Below, one piece after another: positions 34,605 to 43,600 of a stretch of DNA of 64,000 bases (position 1 is the first letter of the stretch; each line of letters opens with the position of its first letter). The stretch comes from an uncultured Bacteroidia bacterium (GTDB lineage: Bacteria > Bacteroidota > Bacteroidia > Bacteroidales > Prolixibacteraceae). Location of the stretch: contig CAIYPA010000525.1 of assembly GCA_903927965.1 (NCBI GenBank), positions 1-64,000 on the forward strand, in the 5' to 3' direction. A program made the translations under genes and the position numbers. The notes beneath the pieces were generated by a model that made no database searches, was not told where the DNA came from, and was given only the letters and a program-made list of their open reading frames with translations.

Positions 34605-37274
34605 TTATTTTAAAATGTCTTTTCTCATGTTCATGGTCTGCTGTGAATGGTCCTTGTCGTAGTCAAAAAGCATATCTCCATTTAACCGATACAAACGGAT
34701 CGAATTCAGTGTGAACCATACCACCATCTTTCCAACCTTTATACCTGAAAGGATGTCGAATTGAAGGTCTCCAGATGGTAAAGAACTGATACTTAGTGTT
34801 GATTTATTTTTAACTCTGATTTTATCAATCATGATGTCATCTCCATTTTCGGTCATTATGGTGATAATTCCTTCCGTATTCTTGACAAAATTGATCCGTG
34901 ACAGGTTTTTGTAAATATTAGGACAATATTTCTTAAATCCAGGATTGTACTTGTCAAAAGCTGTTTGGGCATCGCTACCTGAAAGTGTTACACCCATATT
35001 CTTGACCAGGTTAATTGCTGCAAATAACCCTGCAACTCCTTTGTCAGTTTGGTTCTGAAGCTGTGTGTCAACTTCTTTTTTTAGTAATTCCGGAGAAGCT
35101 GCGATTACTTCGCTGGCAAATTTTGCAGAAACCGATGATGGTGTTGCTGAAAAAACCCTGTTTACTATTCCATTGTAAACCAGCTTATCAGTTCCGTTTG
35201 TAAACAGTCCGTAATCCAAAAAATCGTCATAAACTCCTGTACGGATCACCCCCTGACTTTTGCCTTCTGTGTTGAACGTCGCAGAAAAAGCCACCGGTGC
35301 ATCGCTTGGGATACTATCAAGGTTTAACTTTCGAATCCACCTGACATCTCCTGCTGTTGAAAGGCTTGCAACAAAAGCATCCGGTTTATCACCCTTGGTG
35401 CTCAACGTTGTACCTCCGGCAGTTAATTTCCCACGAAACGACCCTGCAATAAATATATTGCCTTTTGAATCAGCGGTTGCTGATACTCCTACCGTATTTC
35501 CTGTGGCAGCCATCGAGAGTACCCATCCTGGTTTACCATCTGGCAGCATACGGCCAACAAAGCACGCGTTTATATTGTTGGAATTTGACAGTGCTTTTCC
35601 CGCCAGGGAGGCTGATCCGTTATAATAACCTGTGAGGACGGATGAACCATCTGATAGTTTTACAATGTTTGGCAGATTACTTGCCGGGTAGCAACCTCCT
35701 TTTTGGGCAAGGTTCCAAAGCGATTTTTCAGTAATATCTTCACCACGGGTATTTTGCATGGGTATGATACTTGGGGACACACTTTTAAACTGGGGCATCG
35801 CCATACCTACAGAAGCCCCGATGTAAGTTGGGTCGGATATAACATATTGGCTTTGGCCGTAGTTGACGTAATCACCGGAAACCTTAGATGTGAATTGGAC
35901 CGCAGTGGATATGTGTTCGGGATATTCGAGTCCAACAACATTTAATCCAACCAACTCACGCACTAGATAGGAAAACAAAACAGACCTGTCTTCGCAATCA
36001 CAGAAAGGATAGAAAAAGACTTCCTCTGCAAAAAAGAATTTCTCACGACCAAACTGCTCAGGGTCGGTTTTATATGCGAAAGCTTTTTGGACAAAGCTCA
36101 ATAGAAAATTTACTTTTTCAAGTTCTTTCATTCCTGAAAGCATGGGTTGTAAAGAAGCTGCAACCGATTCTTTTGCCTGAAGTGAAACCGCAGCATTAAA
36201 ATAAACCGACATATCTACATTCTGATAATCTTTGTACAAATTTACAAGCCCCTGGTCATATGTAACCATTACTTGAAAGGTCGTACCCAGATAATCAAAT
36301 TTGAGATTTTTTGTTGCTACTTTCCGGCCAAGGTTCATTGGGGAAGGGATATTGAAATCAATTGGCCTGTTGGCACCTGCATAATCCTTGTCGTAGGTGT
36401 TCAGGTGATTTCCATCTGTTTTGGTCATGATATAATAGGAAACACCGTTTTCGGTCAGATAACTGACTCCATAAATGGTATTTCGCGAAGGAAGCAAAAG
36501 AACGATTTTGTTTGCTTCTGTAGCGAGCCTCATTCCATAACCTGACCTTAACATCAAAAACCAGATAGCAAGTGTTTCGCCTGATTCATTGGCCGGATAG
36601 AGCGTTTGGGCAAATTTCTTGACAAGAAGATAATAGGCATAATCGTTGAGGTTCATATCCTCCTTTTTAGCAAGAAGTTGATCTACAATTGAAGAGTATT
36701 TGGACGAACTGGCTTTTTCCCAGTAGTGGGCTATTCCGGCCTGATCTGTCTGATTTGCAACTTCGATCTGGAACGCTTGATCATAGTCAAGGTAAACAGG
36801 TACCCCATAGAAATTAAATGTGGCCGGTACTCCACTTACAACTGGTTCGGCAGGTTTTCGTATAGGAGGAATAGGAACAGGTTTTGGTTGTGGAGCTGCA
36901 ACAAGGATCGGCCCAGTGGTTTTCAACGGGACCGGTCTGGACTCCTCACGTGGAGGTACAGGTACAGCTGGGGGCACATAGGTTGGCAAAACTTGTGGCT
37001 TTGGTTTTTGTGGCTGTTTTTCAGGTGCTTCCACTTTATAGGGTTTCCAATCACCCTTTAAAAAATCAGAAAATTCTTTGTCCCGCTTGTCAACGTATTC
37101 CTGAAATTCTTTGCGCATTTTGTTCAGGTAAGCTTCTTCTTCTTGTTTGAATTTTTTAAAATTTTCGGCTTCCTGTTTACGGTACTCTTCAAAGGTTTGC
37201 GCATAAAGCGACAAGCACCCTGAAATGGATAGCACAGTTACTGTAACGATCAGTTTTTTAAAAAATTGTTTCAT
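34605..37274 (-). CDS. Large exported protein with coiled coil and transglutaminase-like (Cys-His-Asp) core
   Basis: 889 aa. A signal peptide (residues 1-25) precedes a charged coiled coil (~27-75, EEYRKQEAENFKKFKQEEEA) and a Pro-rich linker (~80-140). In the middle, FCDCEDRSVLFSYLVREL (Cys ~428), LEYPEHISTAV (His ~453) and YVISDPTYIGA (Asp ~478) have the order and spacing of the transglutaminase-like peptidase/transferase core. After this, ~530-700 shows repeat blades of the SBBP/NHL type (GYYNGSASLAGKAL, ADSKGNIFIAGSFRGKLTAGG). The protein ends in a helical and a beta-rich region. Such a core could crosslink, cleave or act on peptides in the periplasm or outside. It overlaps the upstream gene by 4 bp. 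Confidence in the triad is moderate. Confidence 0.65.
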   Translation of the reverse strand: MKQFFKKLIVTVTVLSISGCLSLYAQTFEEYRKQEAENFKKFKQEEEAYLNKMRKEFQEYVDKRDKEFSDFLKGDWKPYKVEAPEKQPQKPKPQVLPTYVPPAVPVPPREESRPVPLKTTGPILVAAPQPKPVPIPPIRKPAEPVVSGVPATFNFYGVPVYLDYDQAFQIEVANQTDQAGIAHYWEKASSSKYSSIVDQLLAKKEDMNLNDYAYYLLVKKFAQTLYPANESGETLAIWFLMLRSGYGMRLATEANKIVLLLPSRNTIYGVSYLTENGVSYYIMTKTDGNHLNTYDKDYAGANRPIDFNIPSPMNLGRKVATKNLKFDYLGTTFQVMVTYDQGLVNLYKDYQNVDMSVYFNAAVSLQAKESVAASLQPMLSGMKELEKVNFLLSFVQKAFAYKTDPEQFGREKFFFAEEVFFYPFCDCEDRSVLFSYLVRELVGLNVVGLEYPEHISTAVQFTSKVSGDYVNYGQSQYVISDPTYIGASVGMAMPQFKSVSPSIIPMQNTRGEDITEKSLWNLAQKGGCYPASNLPNIVKLSDGSSVLTGYYNGSASLAGKALSNSNNINACFVGRMLPDGKPGWVLSMAATGNTVGVSATADSKGNIFIAGSFRGKLTAGGTTLSTKGDKPDAFVASLSTAGDVRWIRKLNLDSIPSDAPVAFSATFNTEGKSQGVIRTGVYDDFLDYGLFTNGTDKLVYNGIVNRVFSATPSSVSAKFASEVIAASPELLKKEVDTQLQNQTDKGVAGLFAAINLVKNMGVTLSGSDAQTAFDKYNPGFKKYCPNIYKNLSRINFVKNTEGIITIMTENGDDIMIDKIRVKNKSTLSISSLPSGDLQFDILSGIKVGKMVVWFTLNSIRLYRLNGDMLFDYDKDHSQQTMNMRKDILK

Positions 37275-38371
37275 TTCTTTTCGGAATTTAATTTTTCAAT
37301 GTCCAAAATTGAATACAAACAGTTGGAATCCAATAGCATTCTTTTTATGTTGAATCGCAGTGTTTTGTTTTCAACAGTGCTATTGAGATGGATTGCTGTT
37401 TGATTATAATAGTCGCTTACCTCTTTTAAGGAGATATAATTGCCTGAAGCATTTCCAGACATCTGCCACAGGACGCTGTTAATCAGTGCAGGCCATAGGC
37501 CTTCGGAAGCAGTTGCAGCAACCGATTGATTCAACAGTGAATCATTTTTCTGATTGGTATTTTTCAGATAATAATAATATCGGTAGTTTGGCCTTACGGT
37601 TTCTTTACCATCGAACGATGTGGACAGTTTACACCAACGACTATTCACAAAGGTAAAACAAAACTTTTCATGCTTTGGATATATCGTACTGGTATCAAGG
37701 CGACTGGTTTCATAATCGGTTCGAAAGATTTGCTGTGACCTGTTTGCAATATTCTCAAGGTGGTATAAGGAGCAGGAAACTTTCATATTATTATGCTTGT
37801 CGTTTCGGAACAATTTATTCCTACCGGAAGATAAAGTTTGATGCCGCGATTTAGGATATGCGATTAAAACAAAGGTCTCCTGACTGGGAAGACGGTAAGA
37901 ATCTACGACCGGAAATGAATCATTAAGTGAAATCATCGCTTCAATATGATACATCTCCTCGAATTTTGATTTGGAGGAGTTGGCTTTCTCTTTTTGTTGG
38001 GCAAAATTCTCAGAAACCATTTTTATAAGGCATTTTTGTTGAAGTGCTCCCAACATTAATGCCCTGTAATAGGCTTGCCGAAACCCTATTTCTGGATCTA
38101 CTTCTGGATCTGAAATCCCAATACTGAAAGTTACACCATCAGAAAAAGAATCGGCAAATTTGTCTGGGAGCATTGCCTTAACAGCAACCGGAATATTTAA
38201 ATTACTGTCTTTTGGATTAATATTATCGGTTTCGCGATTGAAAACATCCCAAAAGGATTTATCCACATTAACTTGTTGGCTGTGAAGGTTTAATGAGAAT
38301 ATTACCAACAAAGTCAAAACAACGAGTGACTTCCTTACATTAGAGAGATTATTCTTTAACTTGCTATTCAT
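37271..38371 (-). CDS. Exported protein of unknown function with short LPP20-like segment
   Basis: 366 aa with a signal peptide (residues ~13-32, KSLVVLTLLVIFSLNLHSQ). Residues ~78-125 (GVTFSIGISDPEVDPEIGF, then QAYYRALMLGALQQKCLIKMV) have the strand-then-long-helix pattern of LPP20/FlgT-like domains, where conserved Ala/Tyr residues mark repeated steps. The remainder is not recognised. It starts the minus-strand run that includes the transglutaminase-like protein (4-bp overlap, ATGA type). A terminator of the preceding gene lies upstream at 38479-38518. No clear promoter was found in the 170 bp upstream. Confidence 0.6.
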   Translation of the reverse strand: MNSKLKNNLSNVRKSLVVLTLLVIFSLNLHSQQVNVDKSFWDVFNRETDNINPKDSNLNIPVAVKAMLPDKFADSFSDGVTFSIGISDPEVDPEIGFRQAYYRALMLGALQQKCLIKMVSENFAQQKEKANSSKSKFEEMYHIEAMISLNDSFPVVDSYRLPSQETFVLIAYPKSRHQTLSSGRNKLFRNDKHNNMKVSCSLYHLENIANRSQQIFRTDYETSRLDTSTIYPKHEKFCFTFVNSRWCKLSTSFDGKETVRPNYRYYYYLKNTNQKNDSLLNQSVAATASEGLWPALINSVLWQMSGNASGNYISLKEVSDYYNQTAIHLNSTVENKTLRFNIKRMLLDSNCLYSILDIEKLNSEKK

Positions 38372-38478
38372 CGGTTTTTCTGACTTAAGGGTCTTGAAAT
38401 AGAGTAGTCAACGAGGGAAAGCAGGCTTCAAGATACCTGGGAAAAGATCAGAAACAAGCAATAACCTTAATTAAACAT

Positions 38479-38518
38479 AAATAGCCACATCCGCCTACCC
38501 ACGGCGATGTGGCTATTT
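38479..38518 (-). terminator. Intrinsic terminator after the LPP20-like lipoprotein gene
   Basis: AAATAGCCACATC (38479-38491) and GATGTGGCTATTT (38506-38518) are exact 13-bp complements with a 14-nt loop. On the minus strand a U-rich tail follows. It ends the gene at 38543-39127 and separates it from the following minus-strand run. Confidence 0.85.
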
Positions 38519-38542
38519 GCAGGCTTATATTGCTCGGCAGGA

Positions 38543-39127
38543 TCAATTGCCGGCTTTGCTCATTTCGTCCTCGAAGGTCTTTTTAAATTTTTCGTAGTCA
38601 TAATCAACTTTCAACATTTCATCTTTTGAAAGCTTATTGTTTAGCGAGCTGAGAATTTCAGGGCCCCCAAGTTCAACACAAGTGTATGTTTTGAAATTGC
38701 CATCTTTTGTTTTTGTCATTTCCTCACAAATGGTACGGGTGCCTGCCAAATTTTGATTGACCACTTCCCTCGAAAGTCCTTCATACCGTTTGCTCAGGTC
38801 TTCCTTGTTGGAATGTTCGCTCGATTTCACGTAATTGTCGATAACACTTTTGATCTTGGTTTCAATCTGTGCCGCAAGTCCGGCACGTGCTTCGCTAAGT
38901 GCTTTTTTCTTGGATGTCATCTGGTCCATGCTGGTCCCAATAGCCGAAAATCTGAGTGCGGTTTTATCACTCATATATTCAGGCCCATTGCAATACATTA
39001 CAACCCTAACTTCATCGGGAACAGCTGGAGTCGCGGCCACTGGTTTTGAAGAACCACATGAACTTAAGGCAAGTGCTGTGCCTGCAATCGCAATCATGCC
39101 TAAAAAATATTTGAATTCGAGTTTCAT
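38543..39127 (-). CDS. LPP20-family lipoprotein
   Basis: 194 aa. Lipoprotein signal with lipobox LSSC (Cys24). Residues ~40-155 match the LPP20 pattern: VVMYCNG, LRFSAIGTSMDQMTSKKKALSEARAGLAAQIETKIKSVIDNYV with regularly spaced Ala, then RTICEEMTKTKDGNFKTYTCVEL. LPP20 proteins (named for a Helicobacter lipoprotein) and the related FlgT N-terminal domain are outer membrane or periplasmic components in several assembly systems. It is the nearest minus-strand gene to the divergent regulatory region and ends in its own terminator, so it may be expressed more than the genes downstream of it. Confidence 0.75.
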   Translation of the reverse strand: MKLEFKYFLGMIAIAGTALALSSCGSSKPVAATPAVPDEVRVVMYCNGPEYMSDKTALRFSAIGTSMDQMTSKKKALSEARAGLAAQIETKIKSVIDNYVKSSEHSNKEDLSKRYEGLSREVVNQNLAGTRTICEEMTKTKDGNFKTYTCVELGGPEILSSLNNKLSKDEMLKVDYDYEKFKKTFEDEMSKAGN

Positions 39128-39190
39128 AATTAAAAAGTTTTAAGGTTGATGAATATTTGTGTTAAAATTAAAGATAAATTAGTTGCAAAA

Positions 39191-39223
39191 ATCAATATTA
39201 ACAAATATTAACAAATATTAACA
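39191..39223. repeat. Tandem 10-bp A/T repeat in the divergent regulatory region
   Basis: Three consecutive units (ATCAATATTA, ACAAATATTA, ACAAATATTA, then ACAA) with a 10-bp period, close to one helical turn. The first unit differs at two positions. It sits between the divergent genes at 39127 and 39323. Helically phased A-tracts can bend DNA or bind a regulator cooperatively. Confidence 0.75.
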
Positions 39224-39263
39224 AGGCAGCAGAACTTATTGAAATTTGAGTTATCATTATTAT

Positions 39264-39289
39264 ACACTAATTTAGTGTCAGTATTTTTC
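39264..39289 (+). promoter_or_regulatory. Dyad and -7-like element upstream of the plus-strand envelope run
   Basis: ACACTAATTTAGTGT (39264-39278) is a perfect odd palindrome with 7-bp arms. Three bases later TATTTTTC (39282-39289) matches TAnnTTTG at all but the last base, and the ATG follows at 39323. The dyad would overlap RNA polymerase binding, a typical repressor position. Inferred from position only. Confidence 0.45.
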
Positions 39290-39322
39290 CATTCTCAATT
39301 AAACCTTTAAATTTGATTCCAC

Positions 39323-41005
39323 ATGAAAAATTTATTGCTGTTTTTCCTATCCTTTCTTTTTGTAGTAGGTGCGAATTCCCAGAATGTTAAGCAAACATTT
39401 AAAGTCCCTTCCACTTACGACCGAAGCTCAATCACCGCTATTCTCCTTGATTTCCCCGATGGGAACCATTCGGCAGCCCTGAGGGAGAAAATAGCGAATG
39501 TTGCTTTTGCCGATAAGTACTACAACAACAATATCGGTTACTTTGCTTTAAGTGCCCCTTTTGGGCGATTCGATTTGACCATAAAAGCTGCTGATCTGAT
39601 AAAAAAAGCAATTGATGATAAGAAAATGGCCAATGAAATCGTTTCCAAATGGTATGGACGGAAAAGTGATGGAACGATGTCGCTTGAATTAATACATGAA
39701 AGGGGTGTGTTTAATGCCACCGACAATGCTTCATTATTGGCAAAAACGACCAAAAGGGGCAATGCCGAGCTTGAGGATTATGGCAACCGGTTGATCAATC
39801 GAAGCTACATACTCGTTTTTGATTTTCAAAACCTGATGACTGCTGCAGAGGCAAAAATTGCAGGAACGAGGGGATGGCAATCAAATGTTGTCAGTTATCT
39901 ATATAAAGTCGATTATTCGACTGATATTCAGAATAAAGTTTACGATGCCTGGATTTACGATGACGATACCCCCCAGGTAAAAGCAGAGAAGAAAAGCAAA
40001 TTTGAAATGATACAATTCCCAATTAGTTTCGTTGCTTCTTCTGCAACTTCTGTTTCGGCTCAACAGTTGATCAATAGGTCGGATTTCTTAAAAGTTTTGG
40101 ATCCCGATAAGTCTGAAGATCAGTTGCTGATGCAACTTGTCCAGAAGGCTTATGATGAAAATTTATATTCGCTTGATCGAAAATATGAGGATTTCAGGGT
40201 TAAAACCACCATAGTTCAGGCAAATCCGATTACCGCCAAAATTGGTAAAAAGGAGGGTATAAAGACCGATTTTAGGTTCTTCGCCTATGAATATGTTTAT
40301 GATGAAAGGACAAAATCCACTTCGCAAAAACTTCGCGGTGTGATCAGGTCATCTTCAAATATCGTCGATAACCGTCAGAATGCTACGGGCAAATCGGGTA
40401 CGACCCAATTCTACCAAACAGCGGGACAGCAACTCGAAACCGGTTATTTATTGCAGCAACGCAACGACATTGGTGGTGAACTTATTTTAGGTTATGAAGT
40501 TGGCAACATAGGTGGCGTTTATGGCAGGTTTGACATACGTCTTGGCAGGTATGTGGGAATCCCTGGTTTATTTGTTTACCTTGAAGGAGGTGCTGAAAGC
40601 AAGGATTATAACATTTATATGGTTCCTAGGAAAGGAATCTCTTTCATTCACTATGGTTTGGGTATTGCCAAAGGGTTTATGCTGACCCGAAACGTGGAAC
40701 TGCGTCCTTATGCAGGAGCAGGACAAGAGACTGCCTCACACAATGATTTCAAAACTTTAGCCTTAAATATAGGGACTTCGGATGCTTTGGAAGGAGTTAA
40801 ATCCCTGTATGCTAAAGGTGGTGCAAACATTTCGATTAATATACAGCATAATATTCAGTTTGTTGGTGGCATAGGATATTATCTATTTTTGGGAAAGCCT
40901 CAGAATGGCAACGGGAAAGAATCCACCACGTTCAACAAATGGGAAAATTTGTTTGATAAGAGGAATGGACCTTCGATCCTTGCGGGAATTAAATTTGGCT
41001 TTTAA
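39323..41005 (+). CDS. Exported protein with C-terminal outer-membrane barrel-like region
   Basis: 560 aa with a signal peptide (residues 1-19, VVGANSQ). Residues ~30-290 form an alpha/beta region of unknown type (SITAILLDFPDGNHSAALREKI, YILVFDFQNLMTAAEAK). Residues ~400-560 alternate in the way of outer-membrane strands (GELILGYEVGNIGGVYGRFDIRLGRY, LFVYLEGGAESKDYNIYMV) and end with ILAGIKFGF, an aromatic terminal residue expected for barrels. It is the first gene of a five-gene plus-strand run and is probably the outer membrane component. I do not recognise a named family. Confidence 0.65.
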   Translation: MKNLLLFFLSFLFVVGANSQNVKQTFKVPSTYDRSSITAILLDFPDGNHSAALREKIANVAFADKYYNNNIGYFALSAPFGRFDLTIKAADLIKKAIDDKKMANEIVSKWYGRKSDGTMSLELIHERGVFNATDNASLLAKTTKRGNAELEDYGNRLINRSYILVFDFQNLMTAAEAKIAGTRGWQSNVVSYLYKVDYSTDIQNKVYDAWIYDDDTPQVKAEKKSKFEMIQFPISFVASSATSVSAQQLINRSDFLKVLDPDKSEDQLLMQLVQKAYDENLYSLDRKYEDFRVKTTIVQANPITAKIGKKEGIKTDFRFFAYEYVYDERTKSTSQKLRGVIRSSSNIVDNRQNATGKSGTTQFYQTAGQQLETGYLLQQRNDIGGELILGYEVGNIGGVYGRFDIRLGRYVGIPGLFVYLEGGAESKDYNIYMVPRKGISFIHYGLGIAKGFMLTRNVELRPYAGAGQETASHNDFKTLALNIGTSDALEGVKSLYAKGGANISINIQHNIQFVGGIGYYLFLGKPQNGNGKESTTFNKWENLFDKRNGPSILAGIKFGF

Positions 41006-41044
41006 TTGTTAAGCCTTGTAAATTAAACCAATAGATAAATTACG

Positions 41045-41566
41045 ATGAAAAATAAATTTAAGTTATTGTTCGTTTTGTTGTTGTCATTCGTTACTCTTTC
41101 AACAACAGATGCCCAGACCCGGAAGGAACGCAAGATCCTGTATAACAGCAAGTACAACTATGAGATCGAAGCACTTGGCGTAGGACAGGATGGAACCAAG
41201 GTGTTCAAGATATGGGGATATGGAAGTACGGTTGGCGAAGCGGTAATGTCGGCAAAGACTGATGCAGTTGCGGCTTGTATTTTTAAGGGCCTCACAGGTG
41301 GGGCAGGTGCTGCTCCTACGCCACCCATCTGCAGTGAGGCAAATATCGAAGTGACCAAATCGGATTATTTTGAAAAATTCTTTGAGGTGGGTGGGAAATA
41401 CCTTCAATATGTGGCTGTTACAAACGATGGTAACCCTGCTGGAGCGGATCGTATAAAAATCAAGAAAGGGTATAAAGTGGCCATCTATGTGCAAGTGATG
41501 TACGATGCCTTGCGCCGTCAGCTCGAAGCCGATGGCATTGCCCGTCGGTTGGATTCAGGTTTCTGA
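41045..41566 (+). CDS. Small exported protein with LPP20/FlgT-like domain
   Basis: 173 aa with a signal peptide (residues 1-23, TTDAQ). The mature protein is a single domain: KYNYEIEALGVGQDGTKVFKIWGYGSTVGEAVMSAKTDAV, then a Gly/Ala/Pro loop (TGGAGAAPTPPIC), and IKIKKGYKVAIYVQVMYDALRRQLEADGIARRL. The GYGSTVGEAVMSAKTDAVAA block is a strand followed by an Ala-rich helix, as in LPP20/FlgT_N. Two Cys (~78 and ~98) could form a disulfide. It is 29 bp before the DUF6175-like gene, in the same run. Function unknown. Confidence 0.65.
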   Translation: MKNKFKLLFVLLLSFVTLSTTDAQTRKERKILYNSKYNYEIEALGVGQDGTKVFKIWGYGSTVGEAVMSAKTDAVAACIFKGLTGGAGAAPTPPICSEANIEVTKSDYFEKFFEVGGKYLQYVAVTNDGNPAGADRIKIKKGYKVAIYVQVMYDALRRQLEADGIARRLDSGF

Positions 41567-41594
41567 AAGTTTTGAATTATTAAATTTATTTCAA

Positions 41595-42563
41595 ATGAAA
41601 AGAACAATTCTCTCCATCTTAATTCTGTCATGCTCTGTGGTCCTTTTTGGACAGGCAAAGAAACCGACCATCATGGTCATACCCAGTGATCAGTATTGCC
41701 TTAGCAGGGGATACAAACTGACTTTCCAGAATCAGGGGGCATCACAGACATTGCCTGATTATAAGGTTGCAATGCAAAGCGACCCTGATCTCAGGCTCGT
41801 GATCACCAAAATGGGCCAGATCATGGCTGACAGGGGTTTCCCGTTGAAAGACCTCGAAACTGAACTTAAAAATATCTCCCAGGAGAATGCCGAAAGTTCA
41901 TTGCTTACAAGTACAAGCTCCTCGGCACCCTTAGCGGAAACCCCGATAGACGTGCTGAAGCGTACCGCAAAGGCTGATATCATTCTTGATCTCGATTTTG
42001 AGATCAAGCGACAGGGTCCTGAGCGTTACATCGTTTTTAACCTTAAAGGGCTTGATGCCTATACAGCGAAACAAGTTTCGGGAGTTGCAGGGGCTGGTAA
42101 ACCTTCAACAGCTGCAGTACCCGAATTGCTTCTTGAAGAAGCGGTTATCAGTCAGATGGATAACTTTAATGCCGGACTTATGCGCCATTTTGAAGACATG
42201 TTCAAAAACGGGCGTGAGGTCAAGATACAAGTCAAAGTATGGAGTAGTTGGGAAAGCAACCTTGAGACTGAATTTACGGTCGGTGCGGAGCAAAAAGAAC
42301 TGACCACCATTATTGAGGATTGGTTTGCGGAAAATACAGTGAGTGGCCGGTTCAACCTTTCTGATGGCACTGAGACTTTTATGAAACTTGAACAGGTCCG
42401 GATCCCGGTGATGAAAACAGATGCAAACGGTCGTGAACGGGCTGTAGATACTAGGGCTTTTGTCAATGACCTGAAAAAAAACCTGACGGACAAGTTCAAG
42501 ATCACATCAAAGCTTTACCTCCGTGGACTTGGGGAGGCTTGGCTTATTCTTGGCGAGAAATAG
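41595..42563 (+). CDS. DUF6175-like exported protein (CsgG/LpoB-type fold suspected)
   Basis: 322 aa from the ATG at 41595. An earlier in-frame start at 41505 would overlap the previous gene and lacks an N-terminal signal, whereas MKRTILSILILSCSVVLFGQ is a good one. The mature N-terminus AKKPTIMVIPSDQYC matches my recollection of DUF6175 proteins of Bacteroidota. The order ITKMGQIMADRGFPLKDLE, KADIILDLDFEI, YIVFNLKGLDAYTAKQV resembles the LpoB/CsgG/TolB-N fold, where a strand-helix core ends with a GLDA.T.K.V strand. A second alpha/beta part (~215-320) resembles the FlgT C-terminal region. Function unknown. Confidence 0.65.
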   Translation: MKRTILSILILSCSVVLFGQAKKPTIMVIPSDQYCLSRGYKLTFQNQGASQTLPDYKVAMQSDPDLRLVITKMGQIMADRGFPLKDLETELKNISQENAESSLLTSTSSSAPLAETPIDVLKRTAKADIILDLDFEIKRQGPERYIVFNLKGLDAYTAKQVSGVAGAGKPSTAAVPELLLEEAVISQMDNFNAGLMRHFEDMFKNGREVKIQVKVWSSWESNLETEFTVGAEQKELTTIIEDWFAENTVSGRFNLSDGTETFMKLEQVRIPVMKTDANGRERAVDTRAFVNDLKKNLTDKFKITSKLYLRGLGEAWLILGEK

Positions 42564-42588
42564 CAATCGATACTAAATAAATGAAGCT

Positions 42589-43563
42589 ATGAAGAAGATC
42601 TTAATTTTTATTTTCCTGCTACTTTTTGTTAGCTTGTCTTCTAATTCCCAGAACAGCCTGGGCAAGACAGATGATTTGGGAAGAGTCGCATTAGCCGCCT
42701 TTGTTCCCGATCAGGCTGAAGGAATTCCGGTTTCGACCCGTCAATTGTTGCAGAATAAAATGTTGCAAATTGCGGTCCAAAATGGTTTGGGGGCTTCCGG
42801 TTTTAACCCAAGGTTCTGTATTGTGCCGATGGTCAATGTGTTGTCAAAAGAGGTTACCCCAACTGCTCCACCTATGCAGGTCGTCAACCTGGAGATTACC
42901 TTTTACATTGTTGATGCAATAAGTAAAACAATTTTTAGTCAGACTGCAATTTCAGTCAAAGGTGTCGGGCAGACCGACGATAAAGCGTATATCTCAGGGA
43001 TTCGAAATATAAATGCAAAGGCTGGCCAGTTCAAAGGATTTGTCGAGACAGGTAAAAACAAGGTTATTGAGTTTTATAATTCCCAGTGCGATGTTATACT
43101 GAAAGGTGCCCAGGCTCTGGCAGGATCGAAAAAATATGAAGAAGCATTGTTTGTTTTACTTTCTGTGCCCGATGTTTGCCGCGAATGTTTTGACAAGTGC
43201 ATGGATTTATCGACCGATGTTTACAAGGAATATGCCAATCATGCCTGTAGTGTGAATATGTCGGGGGCAAGGGCAGCCTGGGCCAATATGGATGCCGATA
43301 AAGCCGCAGGGTTTCTGGCCAATATAACGCCAGATATGTCATGTTATGGGGATGCTACTAAACTTGTTGACCAGATTACACAAAAGATGCTGGCTGATGG
43401 TGCCAATGTCTGGAAGTTTAAAATGAAAAGATATGATGATGCAATTGATTTGCAGAAAATGACCATTTTGGCCAGCAGGGATATTGCAATTGCCTGGGCA
43501 AATGCTTATTATTGGAGTGCCCAGGCAAAGTTTGCATGGGATTGGAACTGGTTGTACAAGTAA
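42589..43563 (+). CDS. Exported protein with CsgG-like N-terminal and Cys-rich helical (TPR-like) C-terminal region
   Basis: 324 aa with a signal peptide (residues 1-20, SLSSNSQ). Residues ~30-165 follow the CsgG/TolB-like order: GRVALAAFVPDQAEGIPVSTRQLLQNKMLQIAVQNGLG, VNLEITFYIVDAISKTIFSQTAIS, then AGQFKGFVETGKNKVIEFY. Residues ~168-324 look like short helical repeats (ALAGSKKYEEALFVLLSV). The C-terminal part holds seven Cys (in CDV, DVCRECFDKCMD, HACSV, MSCYG), high for an exported protein of this phylum and suggestive of disulfides. It lies 25 bp after the DUF6175-like gene. Confidence 0.6.
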   Translation: MKKILIFIFLLLFVSLSSNSQNSLGKTDDLGRVALAAFVPDQAEGIPVSTRQLLQNKMLQIAVQNGLGASGFNPRFCIVPMVNVLSKEVTPTAPPMQVVNLEITFYIVDAISKTIFSQTAISVKGVGQTDDKAYISGIRNINAKAGQFKGFVETGKNKVIEFYNSQCDVILKGAQALAGSKKYEEALFVLLSVPDVCRECFDKCMDLSTDVYKEYANHACSVNMSGARAAWANMDADKAAGFLANITPDMSCYGDATKLVDQITQKMLADGANVWKFKMKRYDDAIDLQKMTILASRDIAIAWANAYYWSAQAKFAWDWNWLYK

Positions 43564-43600
43564 TGATTGGTTTTCTTAACATGCAAATTTACATTATATT

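Noticed and set aside
39191-39223. CRISPR array
   Set aside because: The units are adjacent 10-bp repeats without spacers and no cas genes are present.
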